Of a stretch of 10,559 nucleotides of DNA, positions 1-6,742 are shown piece by piece. The stretch's first letter is position 1; each line of letters opens with the position of its first letter. Made by a program: the position numbers and the translations under genes. Origin of the DNA: Bacilli bacterium (lineage in GTDB: Bacteria; Bacillota; Bacilli; Tumebacillales; JAQBPP01); the NCBI GenBank assembly GCA_028287455.1, contig JAQBPP010000040.1, forward strand, positions 1 through 10,559, given 5' to 3'. Under the pieces are notes generated by a model, which saw nothing but the letters and a program-made list of their open reading frames with translations, was not told the DNA's origin and searched no databases.

Positions 1-419
1 AATATAAACAGGAAATTTCGACGTCCAAAACAGAACTCAAAGCGGCGGTAGTTGGCATAAAGAGTCAGGAATTGGCTGGACAGTCTGCTGGTTGGAATTT
101 TAGCGGCAGCAGTTTAGAGCAGCCTGAAAACGTTTTTCGCGGCAAAAACGGCGGTGTAAGCACAACCTGGCTGCAAATCCTGAACTTTCTTCGTACTTAT
201 AAAAAAGAGCAAAGTGAACTGGCGAGCACGATTGAAACCTATGAAGCCAGAATTCAGGAAAAAGAACAGGTGGCTGAGAGACTCACTGCACAGAAGGAGC
301 AGCTTAGGCTGCAGTTGGATCAGCTTAATGAACAATATCAGTCAGTGCGTGACGAATATTATTCTCTGCTTACCATAGTGGATCGCGCTCGAAGGATCAG
401 CGAGGAAAACATGACTTAG
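1..419 (+). CDS. RsfA/YlbO-type prespore/sporulation regulator, C-terminal part (5' truncated)
   Basis: The frame is open from base 3 to the TAG at 417-419 (138 codons visible), so the gene begins before the window. The TTG at 72 is only an internal codon. The visible part has a variable linker, then a helix starting WLQILNFLRTYKK, a long heptad-like Glu/Gln/Leu coiled coil, and a conserved-looking end (DEYYSLLTIVDRARRISEE). Proteins of the RsfA family (B. subtilis RsfA and YlbO/GerR) have an N-terminal Myb/SANT-like DNA-binding domain followed by this kind of coiled coil and a similar 'DY..L..I..RAR' ending. They modulate sporulation genes in forespore or mother cell. The DNA-binding domain lies outside the window, so the call rests on the tail and on synteny: ylbO lies just upstream of bshC-mraZ in B. 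subtilis. A generic coiled-coil protein remains possible. Confidence 0.72.
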   Translation, partial: YKQEISTSKTELKAAVVGIKSQELAGQSAGWNFSGSSLEQPENVFRGKNGGVSTTWLQILNFLRTYKKEQSELASTIETYEARIQEKEQVAERLTAQKEQLRLQLDQLNEQYQSVRDEYYSLLTIVDRARRISEENMT

Positions 420-425
420 GTGACT

Positions 426-456
426 AGGGCTCGCTCGGTTATAGGCAGCCCTTTTT
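426..456 (+). terminator. Intrinsic terminator after the rsfA-like gene
   Basis: AGGGCT (426-431) pairs perfectly with AGCCCT (447-452). A further GC/GC pair lies inside the stem after a one-base bulge, and the sequence continues directly into TTTTT. It starts 7 bases after the stop codon and separates the regulator from the hydrolase gene. Confidence 0.65.
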
Positions 457-496
457 AGATCGGACAAGCAGAGGGATCGATGGAAGAGGGGTTTTA

Positions 497-1285
497 ATGC
501 CGTCTTTGCGTATTGACGGAACTTCTGTTTATTACGAAATGACAGGAAGCGGACGCACTTTGGTGTTTATTCATGGTCTTTTCATGAATCAGAGCATTTG
601 GCGTCATGTTACTGCTCACTTAAGGGATGATTATCAAGTGGTCACCTATGATCTTAGAGGTCATGGTGGTACAAATGGAGATCAAGAAGAGCAGCTGTCT
701 GTTTGGACATTAGTAGAAGATTTAAGGTTGTTTTTGCTTTCCAAACGAATTGAAAACCCCGTGATCATTGGCTACTCAGTTGGGGCAGCTGTGGCGCTTA
801 TTTATGCGATCCGATATCCGAATGATCTGTCTGCCATAGTCTGCTGCGGTGCGTTTGCCCATGACCCTACGAAGTATATGCGATCACAACGATTGCTCGC
901 AACTCTAGCTGCACGTTTTGGATTAAAAGGACTACTCGCGAATGTAATCGCACGTGAGTTTGCTTCAACCAGCACTGAATACAGACTGTTTGTTCATTTA
1001 ATCAAGCACTGCAATCTCGGGGCGTGCGTACACATCTTAAATTCCCTTGATCAATATGATATTCGAGATGAATTACATAACATTCAGGTTCCTGTTCTTT
1101 TGATTTATGGCAGGGGTGAGCAGGAACAATTTCAAAGCGCAAGCAATGACATCATGAAGCGGGTTCCAATCTGCACCAAAGTGGTGATCGATGGTGTGCG
1201 CCGTCCAGTGATGACAAAAAAGAGCAAGGAGTTTGTACTATACCTGCAGGAGTTTCTTACAGCGCATTCGAACAACTCCTCTTGA
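497..1285 (+). CDS. Alpha/beta-hydrolase-fold protein, probable loss of catalytic His
   Basis: A 262-residue soluble protein with alpha/beta hydrolase landmarks: an oxyanion-hole segment FIHGLF (24-29), the YDLRGHG strand-loop (51-57), and a nucleophile elbow GYSVGA with Ser94 at 92-97. A strand plus acid loop VPVLLIYGRGE follows, where Glu208 stands at the usual Asp position. The C-terminal segment that normally reads like 'DAGHxPM' is here DGVRRPV (232-238), so the general-base histidine is replaced by Arg235. The family includes esterases, lipases, C-C hydrolases and haloperoxidases, and the substrate cannot be told. With this residue missing it may be inactive or have another role. The ATG at 497 follows a purine-rich GGAAGAGGGG. 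Sampled lines are AT-richer than bshC. No close partner is evident; the next gene starts 45 bases later and may be co-transcribed. Confidence 0.85.
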   Translation: MPSLRIDGTSVYYEMTGSGRTLVFIHGLFMNQSIWRHVTAHLRDDYQVVTYDLRGHGGTNGDQEEQLSVWTLVEDLRLFLLSKRIENPVIIGYSVGAAVALIYAIRYPNDLSAIVCCGAFAHDPTKYMRSQRLLATLAARFGLKGLLANVIAREFASTSTEYRLFVHLIKHCNLGACVHILNSLDQYDIRDELHNIQVPVLLIYGRGEQEQFQSASNDIMKRVPICTKVVIDGVRRPVMTKKSKEFVLYLQEFLTAHSNNSS

Positions 1286-1330
1286 AGCAGGAAACATGTT
1301 TTAGAAATTTTTGGAAGGAGATTGAATCAA

Positions 1331-1672
1331 TTGGAAGATACACCTGCAGTACAAAGTTTAACAGACCTCCTGGGTGTGTTTGAAGACTGGTTAAGCGACA
1401 GGCAGGTTAACGCCACCCTGGAATGGGGTGAAGAGGAACCTGTGAGGCTGTGCAGCTTCGAGGGTCCGTTCGACTATTGTGACCTGGGTGACCACGGTCC
1501 AGACAATCCAAAAACATTTGATTTCTTTTTTATCACTACTCACGATGAACCCTATCAGATGAGTATACTGTTAGAAGAAGAGGAAGATGTGGAAGTCAAC
1601 CTGGAAGATGAGGCGATCGAAATTGGCAGCGGACCCTTTTTGCTGCGTTTGACGACAGTTTCCGTAAAATAG
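1331..1672 (+). CDS. Small highly acidic protein of unknown function
   Basis: I do not recognise this protein. It has about 113 residues with roughly 28 Asp/Glu against 5 Lys/Arg, and includes the run LEEEEDVEVNLEDE. There is no signal peptide, membrane segment or cysteine pattern suggesting metal binding. The alternation of acidic and hydrophobic residues in the second half suggests beta strands. Two TTG codons in frame could start it. The GGAAGGAG at 1313-1320 lies only 1 base before the TTG at 1322 but 10 bases before the TTG at 1331, so 1331 is preferred. No ATG is available near the start. It lies 45 bases after the hydrolase gene and is followed by a strong terminator, so the two may form one transcript. 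Confidence 0.7.
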   Translation: MEDTPAVQSLTDLLGVFEDWLSDRQVNATLEWGEEEPVRLCSFEGPFDYCDLGDHGPDNPKTFDFFFITTHDEPYQMSILLEEEEDVEVNLEDEAIEIGSGPFLLRLTTVSVK

Positions 1673-1699
1673 ATGATGTTCAGATAGCAGGTAGCTTTG

Positions 1700-1725
1700 G
1701 CGACCGTGATTGAACGGTCGCTTTT
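1700..1725 (+). terminator. Intrinsic terminator after the acidic-protein gene
   Basis: A perfect 8-bp stem, GCGACCGT (1700-1707) with ACGGTCGC (1714-1721), has a 6-base loop (gattga) and is followed immediately by TTTT. It lies 27 bases after the stop codon and ends the hydrolase/acidic-protein unit. Confidence 0.85.
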
Positions 1726-1770
1726 CGATTGGAAACATCAGCATAAACCTCGGGTGTAGTAGGTGAAAAA

Positions 1771-2529
1771 ATGGCAACCCAGCATTTAATATTTGATTTA
1801 GACGATACACTCATTCATTGCAACCGTCATTTTGTAAGTGCGCGGCAGCAATTTATTTATCGGATGCAGGAGTTGTTTAATGAACGCCAGTGCTCTGCAG
1901 ACGAGATTGATCAGCTCCAACAACAGCTGGACCTGGCGGGCATTGAGCGATATGGTCTCGGCAGGGTCAGGTTTCCCGACTCACTGGTTCAAACTTATCT
2001 GCTGTTGAGCAGCCGTTTTGGCCAGACAGCTGATCAGCAAACAACCCGCGAGATCGAAGCGATTGGCTATGGGGTTTATCAGCAGCCGCCAGAGCTGTTG
2101 CCGATGGCGAAAACTGTCTTGCGCCAGCTGCAGGAGCAAGGACATGAGCTCTATCTGTATACCGGCGGAGATTACGAGATTCAAACCCGCAAAATTCTGG
2201 ACTCTGGCTTGTATGTTCATTTTGAGGAAAACAAACGATATATAAGTGAACACAAAAACAAACAGGTGCTGGCTGAGATTTTAGAGCGTCGCCACCTGGA
2301 CCTTCGCAGCATTTGGATGATCGGCAATTCTGCGCGCAGTGATATCAAGCCGGCCTTGGAGATGGGGTTACATGCGATTCATGTCCCAGATCCTGGCGGT
2401 TGGGTGTTCGACCAGGCCGATCTGACCTCAGTACAGGCAGGCAAGTTGTTTGTGGCAGATTCAATCGAGGAGGTTCCAGGGATCATTGCTAGACATATCG
2501 ATGAGTGCCAAGAGGATTGTTTGGGTTGA
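1771..2529 (+). CDS. HAD superfamily hydrolase
   Basis: A 252-residue haloacid dehalogenase-type phosphatase. Motif I is FDLDDTL, with nucleophile Asp9 and acid/base Asp11. A long helical insert (about residues 20-100) looks like a C1-type cap. Motif II is YTGGD around Thr131, motif III is probably Lys162 or Lys164 in SEHKNK, and motif IV is MIGNSARSD ending at Asp191. All core residues are present, so it should be an active Mg2+-dependent phosphatase or similar, cytosolic, substrate unknown. The GNSxRSDIxPALE..G form is typical of a broad subgroup of uncharacterised HAD enzymes. The ATG at 1771 has AGGTGA at 1760-1765. Its last 29 bases overlap the start of the following DUF188 gene, which suggests translational coupling. 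Confidence 0.9.
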   Translation: MATQHLIFDLDDTLIHCNRHFVSARQQFIYRMQELFNERQCSADEIDQLQQQLDLAGIERYGLGRVRFPDSLVQTYLLLSSRFGQTADQQTTREIEAIGYGVYQQPPELLPMAKTVLRQLQEQGHELYLYTGGDYEIQTRKILDSGLYVHFEENKRYISEHKNKQVLAEILERRHLDLRSIWMIGNSARSDIKPALEMGLHAIHVPDPGGWVFDQADLTSVQAGKLFVADSIEEVPGIIARHIDECQEDCLG

Positions 2530-2947
2530 CGCTGATGGGTGTCCTAGCAAAGTAGTTGAAACTTGCAAAAGGCTGAGTCAGTCTTTTGACGTGGTAGTGA
2601 TCACAGTTGCGAACTTTCATCACGAATTCAGCGGTGATCACCACCTCACTGTTAGCGATGAGAGTCAGGCGGTCGATTTGGCTATTTTGAATCGTTTGCG
2701 AAAAAACGATATCGTCGTCACGCAAGACCAGGGACTTGCGGCAATGGTACTGAGTCGAGGGGGCGTGTCATTATCTGTCTCTGGCCATCTTTATGAATTG
2801 GAAGAGATTTCTTTGCTGTTAGAGATGCGCCATGCAGCGGCCCGATTTCGGCGAGCGGGGGGACGCACCAAAGGTCCCAAAAAACGATCAGCGATCGAAG
2901 ATCGCGCGTTTGAAGAACGGTTGACGTTGCTGCTTAAATCAGAATGA
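2501..2947 (+). CDS. YaiI/YqxD family protein (UPF0178/DUF188)
   Basis: A 148-residue protein with the family pattern: VWVDADGCP near the N-terminus (Asp10, Asp12), DIVVTQDQGLA (71-80 region, Asp76), and a basic GGRTKGPKKR stretch near residues 120-130 before a final helix. The family is related to PIN-like nuclease folds by structure prediction, but its biochemical role is unknown to me. The ATG at 2501 puts the conserved VDAD strand near the N-terminus as in relatives. It has no good Shine-Dalgarno within 15 bases: GAGGAGG at 2467-2473 is 27 bases away. Translation probably depends on ribosomes finishing the overlapping HAD gene (stop 2527-2529). A TTG at 2486, in frame and 12 bases from that GAGGAGG, is the alternative start. 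Confidence 0.88.
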   Translation: MSAKRIVWVDADGCPSKVVETCKRLSQSFDVVVITVANFHHEFSGDHHLTVSDESQAVDLAILNRLRKNDIVVTQDQGLAAMVLSRGGVSLSVSGHLYELEEISLLLEMRHAAARFRRAGGRTKGPKKRSAIEDRAFEERLTLLLKSE

Positions 2948-2948
2948 C

Positions 2949-2978
2949 TTGCCAGATTGATCAAATAGATGCTATTAT
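2949..2978 (+). promoter_or_regulatory. Sigma-A-like promoter for typA
   Basis: TTGCCA (2949-2954) and TATTAT (2973-2978) each match the -35 and -10 consensus at five of six bases, with an 18-base spacer. It starts immediately after the stop codon of the DUF188 gene and gives a leader of only about 30 bases before typA. An imperfect dyad overlaps its downstream half. Confidence 0.6.
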
Positions 2979-2999
2979 AAAGGAATGTGCCTTTGATAG
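2972..2999. repeat. Imperfect dyad over the typA -10 and likely transcription start
   Basis: CTAT (2972-2975) pairs with ATAG (2996-2999), and AAAGG (2979-2983) with CCTTT (2990-2994), around a 6-base centre (aatgtg). The dyad covers the -10 element and probable start site, the position of a typical repressor operator. In RNA only its downstream part could form a 5'-end hairpin. Confidence 0.4.
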
Positions 3000-3014
3000 A
3001 GTAGGGGGAGAAAG

Positions 3015-4841
3015 ATGGGATATACCGATAAACTGCGCAACATTGCCATCATTGCTCACGTTGACCATGGCAAAACGACGCTGGTTGATAAGCTTCTGCA
3101 GCAATCTGGAATTTTTCGCGCCAATGAGCATGTAGAAGAGCGTGCGATGGACAGCAATGATTTGGAGAGAGAACGCGGGATTACCATCCTGGCTAAAAAT
3201 ACCGCGATAGAGTATAAGGGCAATATCATTAATATAGTGGATACTCCAGGGCACGCAGATTTTGGCGGTGAAGTGGAGCGCATTATGAAAATGGTGGATG
3301 GTGTTTTGCTGGTTGTAGATGCGTTTGAAGGCGTGATGCCGCAAACGAAGTTTGTTTTGCGCAAAGCTTTGGAGCAGGATTTAATTCCAATTGTCGTCAT
3401 CAACAAGATTGACCGTCCGAATGCAAGACCGGATGAAGTGGTGGACGAAGTGCTGGATTTATTTATTGAGTTAGGCGCCAATGAGACCCAAATTGAGTTT
3501 CCGGTCGTTTATGCTTCTGCGCTGCAGGGATTTGCATCACTGGATTCAAATGATTTGTCAGGCAGCATGGAGCCGCTTTATGAAGCAATTTTGGAGCACA
3601 TTCCATCACCGAATGTCGAAGAGGAAGCCCCTTTTCAATTCCAAATTACACTGCTGGATTACAGCGAATATTTGGGACGTATTGCTATTGGCCGCATCCA
3701 GCGGGGGTCTGTGCGTGTCAATCAGCAACTAGCGGTAATGAAGCGTGAAGGAAATGTCGAACGGGTTAAAATTTCAAAATTATACGGATTTTGGGGCTTG
3801 AACCGCGTCGAGATTGAGGAGGCAAGAGCAGGGGATATCGTTGCGCTTGCAGGTCTTGGCGAAATCAATGTGGGAGAAACGGTGGTCGATCCGGACAAAT
3901 TAGACGCTCTGCCGCTTCTGCATATTGATGAGCCCACACTGCAAATGACGTTTCTTGTCAACGATTCTCCTTTTGCCGGACGGGAAGGTAAATTTGTTAC
4001 GTCCAGAAAATTGCGCGAGCGCCTGTTTAACGAACTGGAAACAGATGTGTCCATGCGCGTGGATGAAACGGATTCACCAGATGCGTTTACCGTATCAGGC
4101 AGGGGCGAGCTGCACCTGTCCATTTTGATTGAAAACATGCGTCGCGGCGGTTTTGAACTGCAGGTATCCAAACCCCAAGTGATCATGAAAGAAGAAGAGG
4201 GAGTTCTAAAGGAACCGTTTGAACATTTGGTAGTCGATGTTCCTGAGGAGTACATGGGACCTGTCATGGAACGTCTTGGTATGCGCAAAGCGGACATGAT
4301 CAACATGACCAACTTCGGCAATGGCAATGTTCGTCTGGAGTTCATCATTCCAGCGCGAGGACTGATTGGCTTTAGGACCGAATTTTTGACAGAAACCCGC
4401 GGATATGGAATTATGAACCATAGTTTTGATTCCTATCAACCTTCCAAAGGGGACATTGAAGGTCGGCACCAGGGTGTGTTAATCGCCAGTGAAACCGGCT
4501 CGGTCACCACCTATGGGTTGGAAGCGTTGGAAGACAGGGGTATCATGTTCATCACGCCTGGTACAGAAGTGTATGAAGGAATGATTGTCGGTGAGCACAG
4601 CCGGGACAACGATTTAACAGTCAACCCTTGCAAGGAAAAACACGTCACCAATGTGCGTTCTGCTACCAAAGAAGAAACCAGTCGCTTAAAAACACCCCGA
4701 CTGATGAGTCTGGAGCAGGCGCTGGAATATCTGAACGAAGATGAGTATTGCGAAGTTACGCCGCTGTCGATTCGTTTGCGCAAGAAACATCTCAGGAAGA
4801 ACGAACGCGATCGTGCAGAAAAATCAAGAAAATACGTTTAA
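3015..4841 (+). CDS. typA: Translational GTPase TypA/BipA
   Basis: A 608-residue translation-factor GTPase, close to the usual 605-615. GTP-binding motifs are complete: G1 AHVDHGKT (14-21), G2 within ERGITI (53-58), G3 DTPGH (76-80), G4 NKID (130-133), G5 near SAL (168-170). EF-Tu domain II, EF-G-like domains and the BipA C-terminal region follow, including the ARGLIGFR segment and a basic Lys/Arg-rich tail. TypA binds the ribosome at the EF-G site and helps 50S assembly and growth under cold or other stress. The start is clear: GGGGGAG at 3004-3010, 4 bases before ATG. It has its own promoter and terminator, so it appears to be a single-gene unit. All key residues are intact. Confidence 0.98.
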   Translation: MGYTDKLRNIAIIAHVDHGKTTLVDKLLQQSGIFRANEHVEERAMDSNDLERERGITILAKNTAIEYKGNIINIVDTPGHADFGGEVERIMKMVDGVLLVVDAFEGVMPQTKFVLRKALEQDLIPIVVINKIDRPNARPDEVVDEVLDLFIELGANETQIEFPVVYASALQGFASLDSNDLSGSMEPLYEAILEHIPSPNVEEEAPFQFQITLLDYSEYLGRIAIGRIQRGSVRVNQQLAVMKREGNVERVKISKLYGFWGLNRVEIEEARAGDIVALAGLGEINVGETVVDPDKLDALPLLHIDEPTLQMTFLVNDSPFAGREGKFVTSRKLRERLFNELETDVSMRVDETDSPDAFTVSGRGELHLSILIENMRRGGFELQVSKPQVIMKEEEGVLKEPFEHLVVDVPEEYMGPVMERLGMRKADMINMTNFGNGNVRLEFIIPARGLIGFRTEFLTETRGYGIMNHSFDSYQPSKGDIEGRHQGVLIASETGSVTTYGLEALEDRGIMFITPGTEVYEGMIVGEHSRDNDLTVNPCKEKHVTNVRSATKEETSRLKTPRLMSLEQALEYLNEDEYCEVTPLSIRLRKKHLRKNERDRAEKSRKYV

Positions 4842-4865
4842 TTGGACTTAACTGATGCAAGGAAA

Positions 4866-4898
4866 TCCTGGCTGCGCTTCTGCGGGTCAGGGTTTTTT
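4866..4898 (+). terminator. Intrinsic terminator after typA
   Basis: CCTGGC (4867-4872) pairs with GTCAGG (4886-4891) with one G-U pair. An inner CGC/GCG pairing caps the stem with loop TTCT, and TTTTTT follows at 4893-4898. It begins about 25 bases after the typA stop. Confidence 0.75.
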
Positions 4899-4902
4899 GG
4901 TT

Positions 4903-4908
4903 TATAAT
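4903..4908 (+). promoter_or_regulatory. Candidate -10 element for the flavoprotein/unknown gene pair
   Basis: TATAAT is a perfect -10 hexamer located 33 bases before the ATG at 4941. A convincing -35 at 16-18 bases upstream is missing, because that stretch is the stem of the typA terminator. Promoter use is therefore tentative. Confidence 0.4.
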
Positions 4909-4940
4909 GGAGACACGATTTCCTGGAGGAGGCTGCAGCT

Positions 4941-5396
4941 ATGACAGAGTTGGTTCAACAAGCATTAACAGAAGAAATGATCGATTTTCTGCAAGGTGAG
5001 AAATTAATCGTACTGTCAACAATTGACCACGAATCGGGAGCGCCAAATGTTAGCTGCATTTCCTGGTTAGTGGCAGCAAGTGCACATGAGCTGCGCTTTG
5101 CGATTGATCCGCGGTCGCGAATCATCTCGAATATCGACAAGAATCCTTCCTGTACGCTGACGCTTATCGGGCTTGGCAGTTGTTATGCGATCGCTGGACA
5201 AGCACATTCGGACGTACAGCAGCTGCCGGGAGTGTCGATTAAAATGACACAGGTAGTGGTGATGGTGCAAGACGTCAGAGACGTCATGTTCTATGGCAGT
5301 AAAATTACGCAGGAGCCAGCCTACATAAAAACTTACAATGAAGAACTGGCAAAAAAATTGGATGATGCGGTTTATACGGCCCTTAGGAAGGAATAA
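4941..5396 (+). CDS. Pyridoxamine 5'-phosphate oxidase-family (FMN-binding split barrel) protein
   Basis: A 151-residue cytosolic protein with a typical split-barrel opening: a helix (ALTEEMIDFLQ) followed by LIVLSTIDHESGAPNVSCISWLVA, then strands with FAIDPRSRIISNIDKNPSCTLTLIG, the region that in relatives contacts the FMN phosphate. The length suits the small single-domain PNPOx-like proteins. These are mostly flavin-binding oxidoreductases of unknown substrate and not the vitamin B6 enzyme itself, which is longer. The ATG is supported by GGAGGAGG at 4925-4932, 8 bases upstream. It probably forms a two-gene unit with the unknown gene 40 bases downstream. The substrate cannot be inferred; F420-dependent relatives share the fold. 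Confidence 0.85.
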   Translation: MTELVQQALTEEMIDFLQGEKLIVLSTIDHESGAPNVSCISWLVAASAHELRFAIDPRSRIISNIDKNPSCTLTLIGLGSCYAIAGQAHSDVQQLPGVSIKMTQVVVMVQDVRDVMFYGSKITQEPAYIKTYNEELAKKLDDAVYTALRKE

Positions 5397-5436
5397 TGAG
5401 AATATAGAGGGAATCATTGGAAGAGGAGGCACTTTT

Positions 5437-5889
5437 ATGGAAAAGCCATTTCAGTTCCCCTTAACGATGAAAAACGGCAAAATTTATGACTCTGCCGGTA
5501 AGGATATTACTGAAGCTTACCAGCAGTTTAAGCAGGAAGAGGCAGCGAATCAATTCATCCATGCATTGGAAGTGCTGACGGCGGTCAAAGAACGAGGCAC
5601 GGAAACCCGCCACCTGTTGTTCGTCGATTCCGCTTATAAATATTCCGCGGTAATTGAGACGTTTATCGGGGATGAGCTGTCCGAACGGCTGGCTCTGCCT
5701 TATGCTGGTCGCGTCATTATGAACGATTTAGGGGATTGGGAAATTACCAAGCTGAATCGGTTGCTGCTGCCGATTGACTCTTTGGCCAAGCTCTACAGTT
5801 ACGTACATAAAAATTTTATTTCAATGGCCATGGCAGAAATGGCGTGGGATAACCGCCACGCCATCCTCTATGTGATGAAGTCAGGTTAA
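5437..5889 (+). CDS. Hypothetical protein, 150 residues
   Basis: I do not recognise this protein. It has 150 residues, no signal peptide and no membrane segment. It begins MEKPFQFPLTMKNGKIYDSAGK, has a helical Gln/Glu/Ala-rich stretch at about 28-50, and then mixed alpha/beta sequence with LLFVDSAYKYSA and YAGRVIMNDLGDWEI. The frame is open back to 5338, but AGAGGAGG at 5422-5429 lies 7 bases before the ATG at 5437 and fixes that start. It is 40 bases downstream of the PNPOx-like gene and likely co-transcribed. Its 3' end contains a perfect 9-bp inverted repeat and stops 12 bases from the convergent SDR gene, leaving no room for a conventional terminator. Confidence 0.8.
   Translation: MEKPFQFPLTMKNGKIYDSAGKDITEAYQQFKQEEAANQFIHALEVLTAVKERGTETRHLLFVDSAYKYSAVIETFIGDELSERLALPYAGRVIMNDLGDWEITKLNRLLLPIDSLAKLYSYVHKNFISMAMAEMAWDNRHAILYVMKSG
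5839..5864. repeat. Perfect 9-bp inverted repeat at a convergent gene boundary
   Basis: ATGGCGTGG (5839-5847) and CCACGCCAT (5856-5864) are exact inverted repeats around an 8-base loop. They lie inside the end of the unknown gene, 23 bases before its stop codon and about 40 bases beyond the end of the opposing SDR gene. No U-tract follows on either strand, so it is not a classic intrinsic terminator. It could still form a stable 3'-end hairpin in either transcript. It may also be chance, since 9-bp hairpins are not rare in 10 kb. Confidence 0.4.
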
Positions 5890-5901
5890 ACCATGTCATT
5901 T

Positions 5902-6660
5902 TTAGGTGATCCAACCGCCGTTTGGCGAGAGTACTTGTCCAGTCATGAAGCTGCTGCTGGGCAGCGCTAAAAATCCCACGCAATTCGCCACATCATCTGG
6001 AATCCCTAATCGGCCAACTGGATGCGAATTTTCAAGCTCCAGCAACTCTTCCGTAGAATAGCCGCTAAGCATATCAGTGGCGATCGCGCCAGGTGCGACG
6101 GCGTTGACTGTAACACCTGTCCGTCCGACTTCTTTGGCCAGCGCTTTGGTAAATGCAAGCAGTGCTCCTTTGGAAGCCGAATAAGACACCTCGCCAGAGC
6201 CGCCAACCATGCCAAACACAGACGCAATCGATATGATCCGGCCAAACTGTTGTTCCAACATATAAGGCAGAACCAGTTTTGACAGTAAAAACGCAGCCCC
6301 GGCATTCAAATTCATTAGATATTGCCATTCCGCATAACTGGTGTCCAGGATCGTTTTTTGCACGGTTTGCCCCGCATTATTGATCAGAAGCAGCGGCTTG
6401 CCTACATACAGACAAGCAGTCTTCACCATGTCTTCTACCTGCCGCGGATCTGCCAGGTCCGCCTGCAGTACGACTGATTTCACGCCTCGACTCTCACACT
6501 GCTTCGCAACAGTTTCAGCAAGCAGGCGATTTTCCAGGTAAGTGATGGCGATATTTGCCCCAAGAGCTGCTAGATGCAGCGCGATCGCTCGTCCGATGCC
6601 GCGGCTGGCTCCTGTGACCAGCGCTGTTTTGCCCGCTAAAGGAGCTAAGTTGGTGCGCAT
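5902..6660 (-). CDS. SDR-family NAD(P)-dependent oxidoreductase (FabG/YmfI-like)
   Basis: A 252-residue classical short-chain dehydrogenase/reductase. It has the Rossmann motif TGASRGIG (16-23), NNAG (94-97), and the catalytic tetrad Asn119, Ser147, Tyr160, Lys164 (SYSASK). FabG-like C-terminal segments NAVAPGAIATDM and TGQVLSPNGGW are present. It should reduce a carbonyl with NAD(P)H in the cytosol. The GEVSYSASKGA context and NGGW ending resemble YmfI, the 5-aminopentanone reductase that modifies elongation factor P in Bacillus. A 3-oxoacyl-ACP reductase or another SDR role is equally open. The start has GGGAGGAG (complement of 6670-6677) 9 bases upstream. It is the only minus-strand gene here, convergent with the unknown gene and divergent from bshC. 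No terminator is visible. Confidence 0.9.
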   Translation of the reverse strand: MRTNLAPLAGKTALVTGASRGIGRAIALHLAALGANIAITYLENRLLAETVAKQCESRGVKSVVLQADLADPRQVEDMVKTACLYVGKPLLLINNAGQTVQKTILDTSYAEWQYLMNLNAGAAFLLSKLVLPYMLEQQFGRIISIASVFGMVGGSGEVSYSASKGALLAFTKALAKEVGRTGVTVNAVAPGAIATDMLSGYSTEELLELENSHPVGRLGIPDDVANCVGFLALPSSSFMTGQVLSPNGGWIT

Positions 6661-6661
6661 G

Positions 6662-6742
6662 ATGGATGGCTCCTCCCGCTGATAAGCCCATTTTGTCTGT
6701 TTCTCTCCATGCTACACTTCAAAAACAATAAAAGCCATCCAT
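6662..6742. repeat. 9-bp inverted repeat in the SDR/bshC divergent region
   Basis: ATGGATGGC (6662-6670) recurs inverted as GCCATCCAT (6734-6742), separated by 63 bases. One arm sits between the SDR start codon and its ribosome site. The 147-base region between the two start codons (6661-6807) otherwise holds both ribosome sites and AT-rich sequence, with no promoter hexamers I can assign with confidence. Confidence 0.3.

Noticed and set aside
569..588. Inverted repeat ATTCATG...CATGAAT in the hydrolase gene
   Set aside because: It lies in the conserved FIHGLFMN coding segment; no regulatory context.
3722..4348. 208-codon open frame on the minus strand opposite typA
   Set aside because: It is wholly antisense to a well-conserved gene, with no ribosome site and a low-complexity Ser/Arg-rich product; it is a codon-bias shadow.
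5338..5436. Upstream extension of the 150-residue gene overlapping the PNPOx-like gene
   Set aside because: AGAGGAGG sits 7 bases before the ATG at 5437, and the extension encodes out-of-frame PNPOx sequence.
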